A stretch of 64,000 nucleotides of DNA from Apostichopus japonicus (lineage: Eukaryota; Echinodermata; Holothuroidea; Aspidochirotida; Stichopodidae). The position numbers were made by a program, and so were the translations under genes. Position 1 is the stretch's first letter; the number at the start of each line of letters is the position of its first letter. Of the stretch, positions 43,900-58,800 are shown piece by piece. Below the pieces are notes generated by a model. That model was not told the origin of the DNA, made no database searches, and worked only from the letters and a program-made list of their open reading frames with translations. The DNA is taken from contig NC_092575.1 of assembly GCF_037975245.1 (NCBI RefSeq), forward strand, positions 4,028,501 to 4,092,500, read 5' to 3'.

Positions 43900-46800
43900 C
43901 TAAAAAAAAAAAAAAATTTTTTTTAAAAGGGTGTGAAGAATTCGCGCAAAAAGAAACGTCTAATGCCGGTAATCTGACCTACTTTCGAATGAGGTGTAAC
44001 AGAAGTTTTAGACACCACCATCGATCCCAGAAAATACACACACGGCTGCTACCGTCGGTAATTAGACACTAGTGTACAGTCAGTACATACAGCTGCGGTC
44101 AATACCCACAGCACAGCGTACAAACGATACAGCGATGGACATCTCAGGTCCAGCTAAAGATAACAAGGTATCACGTTTCATTACTGTCCGCATTTTGTAA
44201 CGACAGAAACAAAACGGTATTTGCAAGCAACAGAAAGTTAACTTTTTCAGATGGCCGCACGCGGTTTGGGGCGAGTCTTCAATGCCTTTAAATTTGAAAA
44301 GGTATTCAGACTCGGTTAGACGTCTTGCAACTTGCGCGAGATGAATTTGGAAAACTTTCGTACAGTTTGGTAAAATTTTGGTATAAACTGTTGTAGGCTA
44401 GGTAGATTAAGTGCATGAGTAGAATGGAGACAGGTAAGAGAGGAGTGTAGTCAATAATTCACTAACAGTCTATCTAGTAAATTTTCCACGCAAACTGACA
44501 GAAGACAAATTTTGATAAAGTTTTGAAATATCATCATATTTCGGCCCTCGTATGGAATTAACCAAATTTAGAGTAAAACTTTCTGGGCGACGGAATACTG
44601 TAAATAATCAATTATTCAAACGGAATGTATTGATCGAATTGAGATACATGACAATAACTTAGATTAAAGAAGGAATGTAGCTAAAGATCGTTCAATAAAA
44701 CGGGAGAATATGGTTGCAGAGTGATCCTACTGTGCGTGAGCAGGTCAAAGGCCATACTGTACGAACATAATTTTACCAGTTTTGCCTACGGGGTACATTG
44801 CGAAAATCCATTAAAGGGATATTCTTGACAAAGTAAGTGGATCGAGAGTGATGATGGGATTAGTTTAACTTTGGTAGCATAAATTTTGGTAAACATGCTG
44901 ATGTTCTTTAATGGATAATATTTCTTTAAAGGGAATCATGTCAAATGCATTATGAACATCATATTAGTGTTCTAATTTACTTAACAGATATTTTGTGCCG
45001 TGGAATTGTACTTTAACGATCACACAGTACACTCATTTTGCATGTGAAAAAATTGAAAAAGACAAAAGGGAGACAATAGACCCAAACTTTGAGAAGTACT
45101 ACAATTGACATCAACTGTTCACTTAAATTACTTCTCTGGGTGAATAAGGGGTTAATCAACGGTTTAGTGTGCGTTACTCACAGGATTAATGCACGATCGG
45201 GCGATAATGCAAGCGATGCACGAGGGCAGAGCGTAGCGGAGCCCGAGTGCATCCAGCGATAGCATTAACACCTGGAGTGCATTAATCATGTGAGTAACGC
45301 ACGCTAGACCGTTGATTAACCCCGTTCATTCATACACTACCATTTGTGTGGGGGAAAAATCATAAAACAAAACATTTTTGGTTATATATAACCAAAGATT
45401 TATTAAAGTGATGCCCCGTAATTTTACCGTGCGTTACTAACAGGATTAACCACGGTCAGCTGACCTGAATGGACCAATAGGATTTAGGAATCTTTACTAA
45501 GTATGAATGAACTCCCATTATTTCATCATGAAAGACATATCGCATCAAATGATCACGAACCGTTCAAGGAGTGGAGAAATTACAGTAGTACGTGTCATGG
45601 CCGTTGCCATCTCAGTAGGTAGATGAACAGTACTTACAGTACAGGTATTGAGTTATTGAATACTTACCTTCTAGATTACCTTTAACTAGTACGATTGCAT
45701 TGATTTTGGGGTTGTCATGGTCACCCTGTAAAGAAAAATAGAGAATTGGTTACAAAAGACTGCATGATCATACCAAATGTTTTACATGCATCACATTTCA
45801 AATTTTTCCAAAGAGCAGAATCCTGACAAACATTTTGATACTTTAAACAGACCTGATACTGTGCGGCACTTTGCCACTGCATGGGCATAAAATATATCCC
45901 CTAGCACCAGAGGTTGTAAAACATTTTCACTCTTGTCTTAAATAATGAGATCTGAATCATTGCCATTTTCATTGATTAAAGTGGAATTCATTAATATACA
46001 GTGTTTAACCCCCAGGTGGTGCAGTATACCCCATCCCCTTCAATCCCCCATCCCCTCCCCCAACTTTCTGGCAATTTCAACAAGCTACCAAGCAGACATG
46101 TCATGAGTCCATACTCATACTTAATATTCTGGCATAGTTGTCTGTACTCGTACTCGGCCTTGTGAATCTTCACTCTTGAAGGCATCTTGGAATCTAGTAT
46201 ACTGTATACAATCCAGTGCAAACTTTAGTATTTCTCATTGAGAGCCTTGTACTGTACTCGTACACATGCTGCTGTGCTCATGGTCTCATACTACAAGTAT
46301 GCTAGTACAGGTACTGTTCCTGGCATTGCTCAAAACTTTGGAATCTAGTGTATACTCCAGTGCAAACTTAAGTATATATTTCTTATTGAGGGCCTTGTAC
46401 TCATACCCATGCTGTTGTGCCCATGGTCTCATACTATAAGTCTGCTAGTACAGGTACTGTACCTGGCATTACTCAAAATTCTTGAATCTAGTGTACACTC
46501 CAGCCCAAACTTAACTATTTCCCTTTGAGAGCATTTTAGTCATACCCATGCTGTTGTGCCCATGGTCTCATACTTCAAGTCTGCCACAGACCTACTGTAC
46601 AGCTCCTGGTATTACTCTTTGGAGTCTAGTATCCAGTGCAAAGTATCCTTGTATCCTTGCAAAGTATACTAGTATCCAGTGCAAACTTAAGTATTTCCCT
46701 TTGAGAGCCTTGTACTCGTACCCATGCTGTTGCACGAACACTGCAAGTCTGCTCCAAGTACCCGACTGTATTATTTGTCATTGTTTTTTTGTTACTAATT

Positions 46801-49800
46801 ATAAACAGCCCAATGATGCATCCGGAGTTGGGATTGCCTTTGTCAATTTCTAACTAGAGGAAACATTAAAAAACCCATATTTGGTGCTCATTAGCTTTAA
46901 TAACTACTTACTAACACAATTAAGCAACAAGGAAGAGATTTAAGAAAACATTTGGATAAATAGTTCCTTCTGCTTAATTTGTATGTTCAGTAATTACTAC
47001 TAATATTGAAGAGGGTCACAGATGAATCAGTACCATGCATCTTAGTCTGGTCCCAAATCCTATGAGTTGTAATAAACCTAGCAAACAGCTTTGATAGGGT
47101 TCATTTACTGTATAGAGGGTGAACAGTGCTAAACAGATTACCTATTCACTCTAGTCACTGTAGAGCGAGAGTATTGAGACAGTGAGGAGACAGGTAAGCA
47201 AGGAACGCAGTTAATATTACTTCTACCTACCTTCACAAAGTCCACTTCTAAATTACCCTCGAAATCAGAAACTTCCCCGTTGACTTGCACCTTCCCCTTA
47301 GAAATTGAGAAAGGAACGACTTCGTCGTGGGCGGTTCCGAGACCAACCTTATCATATATATCGAGATCTGAGACCACCGTGTGTTCGTTGAGAGTAACAT
47401 CAAACACCTGAAACCCAACAAAGACAGAGAGAATGTATGTTACTTAGTTCATACATCATAGAAGGATTACCCTGGTAACAGCTCATCATAAGTGACGTTA
47501 AGGGATATCTTGCATGCAATGTTACACCAAAGTTCAAAGTAAGCATTGGGATACACTGCAAGGCCAAATAGACTCTATGACAGGGGTGGGCAACCTTTTT
47601 GAATGAATGGGCCAGATATAAGGGGTGAAAATTTACTGGGCCGCACTTAACCAACGACCTGCTGTTGATTTCAAACCTTTGATTCCGAGGACACACATCT
47701 ATGTACTTAATCTGTATTCACAAAAACATAATGTCAATACAGTACAGTTGATAATTAATGGGAATAATAGGCCTACCTGACAGCATCATTACTGCCGATA
47801 AATTCTAAGCAGCTAGCTTGTTTTTTGTGATGATGTAAAATAGATTGATTTTTCCCCTTTTTCTTGAGACATCTCACAGGCCGCAAAAAAATCACTGGCC
47901 GTAGGTTGCCCACCCCTGCTCTGTGAGATAGTACTTACCTGTCTCCCACTCAACATCTGCATTTTCACATCTGCACTTTTTCCATCTGCATACTTTTCCT
48001 CCGAAATGGAAGTGCAGATGTTGAGTGGGGACAGGTACAGTAAGTGAAGTAAATCATACTATGAAGTGGTCTAAATACAGTGTTTCATACACTAGCCAGA
48101 TAGTGCATACAACACCATTGACCATGATCAAACAAGAAAATAGGAAATTGTTTTAAAGGCATTGAAGACTTGCCCCAAACCTCGTGCCGCGATCTGAAAA
48201 AGTTAACTTTCCGTTGCTTGCAAGTGAAGTTTTCTCCTTGTCGCTACAAAATGCAGACAGTAATGAAACGTGATACCTTGTTATCTCTTATCTAGACCTG
48301 AGATGTCCATCGCTGCTATGTACACTGTGTTGTGGGTATTGACCGTAGCTGTATGTATCGACTGTACACTAGTGTCTAATTACCGACGGTAGCAAGCTGT
48401 GTGTGTGTTTATGGTGTCTAACACTTCTATTACACCTCATTCGAAACTAGGTCAGATTACCGGCATGAGACAATTCTTTGTGCGCCAGTCTTCACACCCA
48501 TTAAAATAAAGTATAAATCAAGGACAATCCAGGATTTGTCGTTACCGAACTTCAATATCTGACAAGAAATATGTCAGGGAGTGTACTTACTAAGAAATGA
48601 TCTTCTTTAATTGAAAGCAAAGATTTGTAATTCCATCAAATTCATTAAAAAAAGTCTAGAAATCACTTGTACAACAATACTTGCATTATTCTCCACTTTG
48701 TGATTAATTTTTAATTTGATTGATTTTAAAATTACCTTTCAAATTAAAGTAGAAAACTTATTTTGATGAAAGATTTAAAAAAAAAAGAATTAAAATTGAT
48801 ACTGCAGTCTGTACTGCTATTTTTTTTTTTTTTTTACAAAATTATCCACAAGAAGAAAGATTCTGATTAAACAGTAAAAGCCCAAAAAGAAGGAAACAAT
48901 GTCAGTCATTGTCAAGCACATGATTCCACTCACAAGTAATCACATCAATTATAAACCACAACATCATGTTCTTCAAGTTCATGTGTTTAATCCCTTTGCG
49001 AATCATTCATCATGCAGTTATACAGTACTCAAGTTCACCACACCCGATCTTCCGATCTGCCCAGTGAAGTGAACTGTTTGCGTATTGACTATTAATGATT
49101 AATGTACATTGTTAATTAGACACCTTGGTTGCTCTTAAGCTCTATTCAATGTACGAACAATAGAATTCATCATCTCCAGACAGCAGGCCTACTGCAATAA
49201 CAAGTACAGTACTGCGGTATATATCTCATGCTGATGATTAAACTGTACATATACTGTATATACTATACAGCAGTTGAATTATCAGTAGAGTTCACTGTGT
49301 ATACTGTATAGTATTGTAGAGACAGTTCAACTTACTACTGTACGCACAGTGCTTTGTTATAGAGAGCAGTAAAGTTGGATTAAATGCAACAGGATCTTTA
49401 CTTTAAGCTGAAATGGTACAGTCTGAGTCTACCAGTTAATTTGAAAAGCTACATCTAGGCAACCAGCTACAGTAATTTTTAAAGCTAGACAGAAAATAAG
49501 CTACTTTTAGCTACAAAGATAAAAGCTACTTTAAGCTTCAAAGGCAGCCAGGTACTTTAAGCAGTAGCTAGCTGTACAGTGGTAGTGCATGCGGTAAAGT
49601 TACTGTACATTACTGACATACAGTAGTAACAGTTTCACTCAGTTGATTGCCTTTTATAGCTACTTAGCTAGTTGCATGTACTTGTGTAGCTTAAAGTAGA
49701 AGTCCTTACTGCTGAAACCAGTTTACATGCTATAACATATTTAACATACAGTAACACTGTATGCACTATTAAAGGACTTCTACGTTTATAAGCTACAAAA

Positions 49801-52800
49801 GTACAAATGCAACTAGCTACTTCAAGCTATAACTTGCAACCAGCTACATTAAGCTACAAGCTTTATCAAGCTAGATTGGCTACCAGCTACTGTATACTGT
49901 AATACTTTATGCTTCAAAGAGAAACAAGCTGCTTTAAGCTACAATTAGAGCTCTACTTTTAAAGATACAAAGATATGAAGAAAACAAGGTACTGTACTTT
50001 ATAAAGGTTTCAATGTCAAGATTTATGTGAGTGATAGGAAAGAGATTGTGGATATAGTTTCTTTGCATGATTTCCTGTGTTATTGTTATTTTACTATTCA
50101 CTGATATCGGTGGCTGTCACTCTTATACGTTGAATTCCAAATTTACGACTCATTGATGTTCATCCCTTAAAAATGATGTGATTGACTGAACGTTATACTA
50201 AATGTTGTTCACTTTTGTAGGGTTGCCACATGTACTGTAGGTACAGAAATAGAGCAATGTATTATAAGTAAGCCTGGAAATATGAATTTAGTCCAAAAAT
50301 ATTTACAATTTAGCTTCAATGGTGAATTAATGAAGGAAGTACAAAGCGTTTAACGCTTGGAATAAATCTTTGATTTTTGCTATATAATTTTCATAGTAAT
50401 ATTTTGTAAATGCAAGACCAGAAAAATTATGCCCTTCTAGTAGAAGGATTAAAAAGAAAGACAAAATGTCCAAATCTTTTCAGAGAGAAAATAAGAACAA
50501 CCAAGCAATTCTTAAGGGAATTGATCAATTGATGTAGACTCGGGGAATTAAGGCAAACAAGTTCTCAATTTCTCATATTTGTGTTACAAGACTATGGTAC
50601 ATACTGTATTGATCACGGTCATTAGGGCAAAGTTTGTATATAATATACATAATACATAAATATAAGGCAAACGTTCGTTTTTTTTCTTGTAGAGAAGAGT
50701 AGAGCTGTACATTGGGCCCATGATGTTTCAACTTTTGATTATTTTTCAACTTTTGCATTGATTATTCTAAACTCACTTACAATTATATGCATGACTAGGT
50801 ACCAAGCAACCAAACAAAGATATTTCCAAAACTGTACTTTTACATTGTAACAATCAGGCTATGCATACAGTACCATAATTGCCAAGTTTACTGTACCTAA
50901 AGTAAACTGCGTTCTTCAACAATAAGAATTTCTTATTGATCATGTTTCATTTTGTAAGTACGCCCACTCAGTTTCGAAAATGTTTTATAAAATTGTGAAA
51001 TCATGCCATGCTTGAATGCTTTGCAGTGACAGCATGACCGTATCTGCATACTATGTTTCTATCGGATCAAGGTTAGGAACTGTACATACTGTCAATATCA
51101 GTGCTTTGAAGCACAATATGTGAGGACAGTATAGGGTGGCAATTAGAAGGTTTTAGAAAATGGGTCCAACTGGCTGGTGAGCTTTTGGCATTTATGCCTA
51201 ATTTTATTAGCTACTGTGGTCTTATATCCGTACCGGTTGAATAATACATCAGACATTGGACATCAGATTGAGAAAATACAATCAGTGTTAGCTCAGTGGT
51301 TACCGCCGGTGCCTTTCAATCATAAAGTCCCCGGTTCGAGTCACTCCAAGATTAATGTATGTCCTCCAGTTACTGAGTTGTTGACAATTCATATTCATGG
51401 ACGTTAAATATGAATGTACGAGACTGACTTCGGTCAGCTTGCGGCTTTGATATCCAATGAGGCTTCTTCGTGAGTTCGCGAGTAAAATACATATATACAT
51501 ACAATGCAGACATGAGCTCTTTAATACCGCGGATCCTTCCATACTGTAAGTAATGAACCACTACTCAAAGAAGCCAATCTCCTAGTCCTAGCACACTCCA
51601 GCACACACAATGGTACAGGACATTACATGAAGAAAGACTGGCTGCTCTAAAGATAAATTAAAACTACCACCGGACAAACATTTGAGAACTTTCAGTAAAC
51701 AATTTAAGTGAATCATTAACAAGAACATATTGTACCAGGTGTTCCACTGGTGCATACAGTATTTACTGTATGTAATGGTAAAGTCAATTACATAAAGGAG
51801 AACGATATTCTCTAATATCAATAACGCCAAAAAGGTCTGAATTTAAGCAAAGATCATGAATAGCTTGACTCAGTTCTTAGAAGACTAATTACAGCAATGA
51901 CAGAAACAAAATATAGATAAATATAAGGCAAAATTAGGGAAACATTAGTATATTCAGGCAATATGTTTATGTGTGTGTTACAAAAATTTACTGTTTTGTT
52001 ACTTTGTAAACTGTCGAAATCACATCCTAATTATCCTATTGGATGTCAAAGTCACAAAGATATGGATTTTTCTACTGTAATTTGATGATATTTTGTAAAT
52101 TGCATATCTGGTAACAGCAAAGCCTATGATCATGTCATTAAGGCAATTGAGCTGAAAATGAATTTCTTTATCTCTGCAATATAATATAAATCATTTGTCT
52201 ATGAACAAAGGAATATTATATACAGTATAATATACATTTCTACCAAAAAACATTACATTTTGAGGAATCCTGAACCAAGAGAACACTGGCTCAGTCTGGC
52301 TACTAATAAAAGACGGATTTCAAATGTATGACCAGCAAAGCTAACAAGCAATTTTCAAGTTTTCCAGCTTGCCTTTTGAAAACGACTTAAAAAAAAAAAA
52401 TTAAACAGTACTTAGACAAAATGCAAGTCGAATAGCTTATCAAAATATGTAATGTAATGAATTTGAAAGCAGCTGATGCATTTGTAAGTTAACAAAGATT
52501 ACATGTCTCGTTTTGTAACACTTCACTAAGCCAATCTGAGTTCAGAGAAAATACTCACGTGAAGTATTGCACTGTAAGTACTGCACTAAGTACAGTACTT
52601 TATAGCACGTGTATTGTACACAACAATGTAATAAGTTTGACATAATCTATAACAAACAATTTAAGTGATCAATCATACAAGTACAACTATACAGTTAGTG
52701 TTGTGTACTGTAAGTCTGCAATTGCCTTAGAACCATTATGTCTTAAATCTCCTCCTCATGAGTGAAAAGATTTCAAATGTATCACATTTCAAGGATTGAT

Positions 52801-55800
52801 TGGCACATGATTAACATGATTTAATAGGAATTTAAAGACTTTATTTTCATTACTATAAGTCTTTGTGTAATATATAATATCAACCAGGCTTGGAGTTACA
52901 AGTCTGAGACTCTTCTAACTCCATGGTCACACACAGACCTGCAGTATATACTTATAGTTCTGGTTTCACAACAGGAATCAATATGATATTAACATAATTC
53001 CTATTTAATGTACAGTTAGTGTTTAACCCACGGTTCCTGTCACTAATTAATGCTCAGTCAAATTTTTCAACTCAAATACTAATGACTAACTACTGTACTG
53101 TACTGTACAGTATGTACTCAACTACTGTAATGTTGAGATCCTTTGAAATTACTACATAAGTATATGCAGGTTATCAGCTTTCACTTTTCTATGTCAATAT
53201 CCCTTTGTGTGAAAACCTACAACAACCATACTGTAATGTACAGGTCACTGTTACACGTGTACCAAAAAATGACATTTATACATTCAATTATGTACTTGTC
53301 CAATCAATGATGAAATGTTTGAAAGAATTTTGCAGAAATATTGTAAATGGCTTTGTTCTCACTGCCTCTTTCACTTTCTGCCCGGGTGTCGTTTTTGTTA
53401 AATGCAAGATAAACAACTGGATTGTGTTATTGGATCCAGCGCATGTTATTACTCTGTAGTGCTAACTTACTGCTAAGTACTGTACTAACAATACATTAGT
53501 AATTACTGTATGTGCCTTCCTTCAAAAGCAGGAAGCAAAACTGACCGTCCGGGAAATTCAACTGCATTGGAAACTTGTTATATTCAGAGTACTGCAGTTC
53601 TGTACTGTAGAAAACATATAGTTTCCGGGATACAATCATTAAACACTCTTGTAATGTAAACAGCATTAAATGTATGTATGATGTCGCAAAATCTGGGAGT
53701 GGGAGTGGGGGAGCACAATGACAAAATGACCAGCCCTGTCATCTTTACTATCCCGTAGATCTGACCTTTGCTATAAGGCCTTTACTGTGCATGTATGAGT
53801 AGTTTTCATTTCTAACTTTGAATTTTAAGCCTAAACACACTATTGTCCACAAAATTCTCAATATTTCAACGTCTTATTAATAACAGACCTACTGTAAGTG
53901 AATTTTTGAATTGTTTATTGTGCATTGATTATTTTTTGGACACATAATGGTCACATTCTTATCTCATTCTGATCATACACTATATTACCATATAATTTTG
54001 TCCATTTATTTAAAAATCAAAAGGTTAGTTGGCAGCAACTTTGTTTTGGCCAACAACTGAAGGGTTCATCAGGGCAGTTATTTGAAGGGTGTGAAGACTC
54101 GCGCAAAAAGAAACGTTTAATGCAGGTAATCTGAACAAAAAGGTTAAACACCACCATCAATCCCTTAAAATACACACACAGCTTGCTACCGTCAGTAATT
54201 AGACACTAGTGCAATTCAGTACATACAGCTGCGGTCAGAACCCACAGCACAGTGTACAAAGGATGCAGCGATGGACATCTCAGGTCCAGCTAAAGATAAC
54301 AAGGTAGCACGTTTTATTACTGCCTGCATTTTGTAGCGACACTAACAAAACGTCACTTGCAAGCAACAGAAAGTTAACCTTTTCAGATGGCCGCACACAG
54401 TTTGGGGCGAGTCTTCAATGCCTTTAAAAAATTGTGTAACAATGTGGTCACTGGTTAGCAATGCTGACAAGCAAATTTCAAGTTTCCAAACTTGCTTTTT
54501 GGGCACAAGTTGTTTTCAATGTTCAGTAGACAAATTTTTTGTCTCTTCACAAATTATATAAATGAAACAAATTTTAAAGTAGCTAAATGAATTTGGCAAG
54601 GTACAACTATTTAAACTCATTTTATAACACCTCACTGAGCCAAGAAACACTCGCATGAAGTACAGTATAAAGTGCTAAACTGTGCAGTACTTCGTTGCAC
54701 TTGTATTGTACACAACGATGTAAAAAGTCCCCGCTTATGACATAAAATGAGCAATCAATCATCGGAGTAACTAGATGCAATTAGTGTTGCCTAACATTAA
54801 ATCTTACTCTTCTCCCCCCCACCCCCCCCCCCCAAGGACATTCTTATCAAAAATGTCTGGAGAACTTAAAAGGAGGAAAATAATTTATTAACGTAACACA
54901 AACTCTTGGTTTTCTCCTGCTCCATTCGACAAATGCAGGTGAGAGTAAAGATAACAGTACTGCAGCATAGAATTCATATTATTTTTATTTTTACATTATT
55001 ATACAGTACAATTGCACTTTGTCTAAATGATAATTCTGCAATAGTTCATTTTTCGCTTTAAAAAAAAAAACATGAAATTAAAAGGGAAGTACACAATTTC
55101 AGTGGGAAGTGAATTAGGGTTTTACACTGTAAGTTGTAAGAATGGCATGTACAGGCTTCCTGACATCTTTGATCATACAATAACACACAAATCCACATTG
55201 CGTGATAACTTACAATTTGTCATCCACTACGAAACTCTCAATGGAGTTAACTGTCCCCCGAATGTACTTAACTTTCACTACAACACATACAGTATATATG
55301 TATGTAAAAATCTTTGTGCACATTTCATACAATGACTAATGATGAAAAAAAGATTACTCTCACAGTCATGAATTAGAATTGCTTCAAATTTTTAGCATCA
55401 AGTTTGCTAATGTTTCAAAAAGTATTTTTCTGAAGGTTCTTCTGGAGGTTGTTCCCACATGGAGAAGAGGGTTAGAAAGGACAATAGGATGTCTCAAGGG
55501 GCAGGGGTACTGTGGGTACTACTGTAGGTATGATGCAAACAGAGGGGCAGAAAGGCCTCAACTTTGATCATACAGAAGATGACAATTTTCTTTCTTACTA
55601 GCATAGTCCAGGTCAAAAGTAAAGATGATACTTAAATTATTATGTACACTCCTACGCTCTACTAAAGTTTTTGGTTAGTTGCGAGAGCAGTGACCGTAAG
55701 TCAAATGGAAAGTGCAAAACACATCGGTTGACCCTGCATCAACTACAGTATCCAATCTTTCCTGTACAGTAGTAAACTTATCCACCAACTGCCAGCATCT

Positions 55801-58800
55801 GCAGTATTCGTGAAGTAGACAGTCCGTTTACAAACTGCAAACTTTGCTTGGAATGAATTTGGTACTTCTGTGTGTCTGGCTCTAATCAAGGATCCAGTAG
55901 AAGCAAAATACAAGGAATTGAACCGCAGAGTGAAAGTGAATATCTGTCAGTAATACCAGCAACAATTCATTAACCTGTCCTTCCTTGTACTATCACCATC
56001 ATCTGTAATAGTGTAAGTCAAAAGTGTTTCACCTCAGAATACCATCAACTGAAAAGTACAGTACCAAGTTTCACAATTATACATACCTACTGTAATTATG
56101 AATGGTTTTGAAATTTTGAGGAATAATGTATACGGATATATCTCTAGTGTGTGCTTTCATTATTAACCTTGATAATGATACAGGTTATCCGTGGTGCCAT
56201 TGTTTCTTGTAAATTAGGCTATATAGAGAAATTAAACTTGCAAGTCAAACTTTGCTAGACTTTTTGTAAAATCGTTGATCACCAGTAGGATCATTTTGAT
56301 AAGATACAACCTTATTACTGCTTAAAGGAAACTGTTAGGCAGGGTTTACATTATAGATCAGACCTCACATACTTGGTGTTTGGCAAATTTTGAAACAAGA
56401 TAAATTGATATTGAACCCCAGGGCATCCTGTAAATTACATTGGACCACAGTACCTCCTCACATCAAATGTCCCAGGTGCGAAATCTTCATCTTAGTCCTA
56501 TAGTTGTTTTAATACCAGGACAAAGGCATCAGTGAGATGTTTTACTTACTGAACAGTGAAGATTCATTTCATCTTGTTCTCTCATTCTAGAGACTCACAT
56601 ACCTGCTCCCCTATTCTGGGCTCATTTGAGTCAACACAGAAAACACACTCTGTGCTCTGTTTTACATCTAAGAAAGTGTTTCCCTTCTTGAATCATCCTT
56701 AAGACTTTGAACAGGATAAATTTGTTCATTCATGCAAATGTCATCCTGTGAAACCCGCAGACTCCCAATCACTGCGCAGCCCAAGGACCTCAGCATAGCT
56801 TAATTGATTAAATGTATGGCCAACTTTATAATACTAACATCGTTTGAGAAATACTAATTGAACCATACGTGCAAATAGCCAGCAATTACTGTAAGTCTGG
56901 TTGAAGGCCTGGTGTAGAGGTTAGAATTTCCAACCATCAGGTGTCCTCATTTGAAGTCCTCAGGCTGACACCAAAGATGAGACTCAAAACCTTGCTGTAG
57001 TGCTGCTGAGTGGTGATTTGGTACAAATTTCTGGTTCATCAATTATCATATGGCTTTACTGTACCTTTAGGTGATTTTAAAACTGGTTTGTAAACAAATC
57101 ACTTTTTGGGGGTCATGGCTGCACTGCAGTGATGGTGCCTTCACCTCCCTCAGTATTTAAGAAAGAGGTCAGATACTGAGAAACACTCTTGTCCAGAGGA
57201 TGGGGACATTAATTGGACATTCAGGAGATGGGAAGGGTGCAACAATTACAAACTTTCTTGTATTTCACACTGAACCCTCATCATAAAGAGCTAACTTAAC
57301 TTAACTGTACTGAACTGACATCACCTTTAAAAGTGAGCCATCATTCACTCCACAATGCTACTGTACTTACTCCATCCAGTGCAGGCCAAACATGCTGATG
57401 CTTAAAGAGTGTGAAGACTCGCGCACAAAGAATGTCTCATGCTGGTTATCTGAGACTAGTTTCGAATGAGGTGTAACAGAAGTGTTAGACACCACCATCG
57501 ATCCCAGAAAATACACACACAGCTTGCTACCGTAGGTAATTAGACACTCATACAGTCAATACATACTGTACAGCTACGGTCAATACCCACAACACAGTGT
57601 ACATAGCAGCCATGGACATCTCAGGTCTAGATAAAAGATATAGGTATCACATTTCTTTACTGTCTGCATTTTGTAGCGACAGGAAGAAAACTTCACTTGC
57701 AAGCATCTGAAAGTTAACTTTTTCAGAGCGCAGCACATGGTTTGGGGCAAGTCTTCAAGGCCTTTAAAGAAGAACAATAATGACAGTAGTTTACATTTTC
57801 CTAAACATACTTTTTTAAGTTTTCAAATAGCACACCGGAAACTTAAATCCAAAGAGGGGATAAAAACATTGATTTTTGGTCTCCGTACTTGAATTACGAA
57901 TTTAGGAGTTTGCAAACACTGCTACGACCTTGACCAGCACTCAGATCAGTGAATGACATCACTATGATGATCTTCAGATTGTAGTGAATTGTTCAGTAAA
58001 AGGAGCTGTATGTGACGTTCATGTCTGCATAACTGTTATTTTCCTTTAACTTAGGACGCAATGTCCATGACCTTAATAGATAATTGATGTCATTGTGTTT
58101 CTTGATAATCTCACCACATATGTAAAAGTTGTTTTTAATTTTGCAACAATTTCTCCTCCAAAAGGTCTTGTATTTCATTCACAAAGCAAGCAAGCAATAT
58201 CCTTAAGGTATATACACTTAACGATAAAAGACGCTTCTAAAACAGTGATGATTAAAACTGATTCCTCCATGAATCAACTGATATGGTCAATGAAAGCTGT
58301 ATTCTGTTGAATGTTTCCAAATATTGGAATAACTGTCTTCCGAATTGACCAAATAGCAACAGTCATGGTAATTCAAAAGATGACACAGTTGGCGGGTATG
58401 ATAGATGATACAGTATGAATGTGTTCACTTACAGCTCAAAATGGCACAATAATAATTATAGTAACAATAACTCCAAACTAAGGCTAGTTTAAAACTCCCC
58501 AAATCATATTAAACAAATTGGAAACCCAGCTGTTTCTATGCATTCATATGCATTCTATGCATTCATATCATGTATCACTAGCATTAAAATGCTTCTGGGA
58601 CATCTTACATATTTGAGGATATTCCTGGGCCAGTAGGCCCTACATAAAATCTGGGGACTGGTCCAGATATCAGGGACATTATCATGAATCCTAACATTTA
58701 GAATGTGTAGACTAGCCTATAGATGCCTACCACTAGTACTGTACTACTGTATGTTTGTAGTAAAAGTCAAACATAGGATAGGCCTAAAGCCTTAAACACA

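Larger units (their letters stand above)
48505..54084. other. Malectin intron 1, central part
   Basis: No coding exon is recognised. Contents: an AGCTAC-rich degenerate region (49435-49960), a tRNA-derived SINE (51286-51540), and an unusual density of the palindromic word tactgtac/gtacagta, for example at 53090-53115. Confidence 0.5.

Noticed and set aside
57580-57777. Minus-strand 65-residue frame
   Set aside because: It lies almost entirely within copy 4 of the TTAA MITE.
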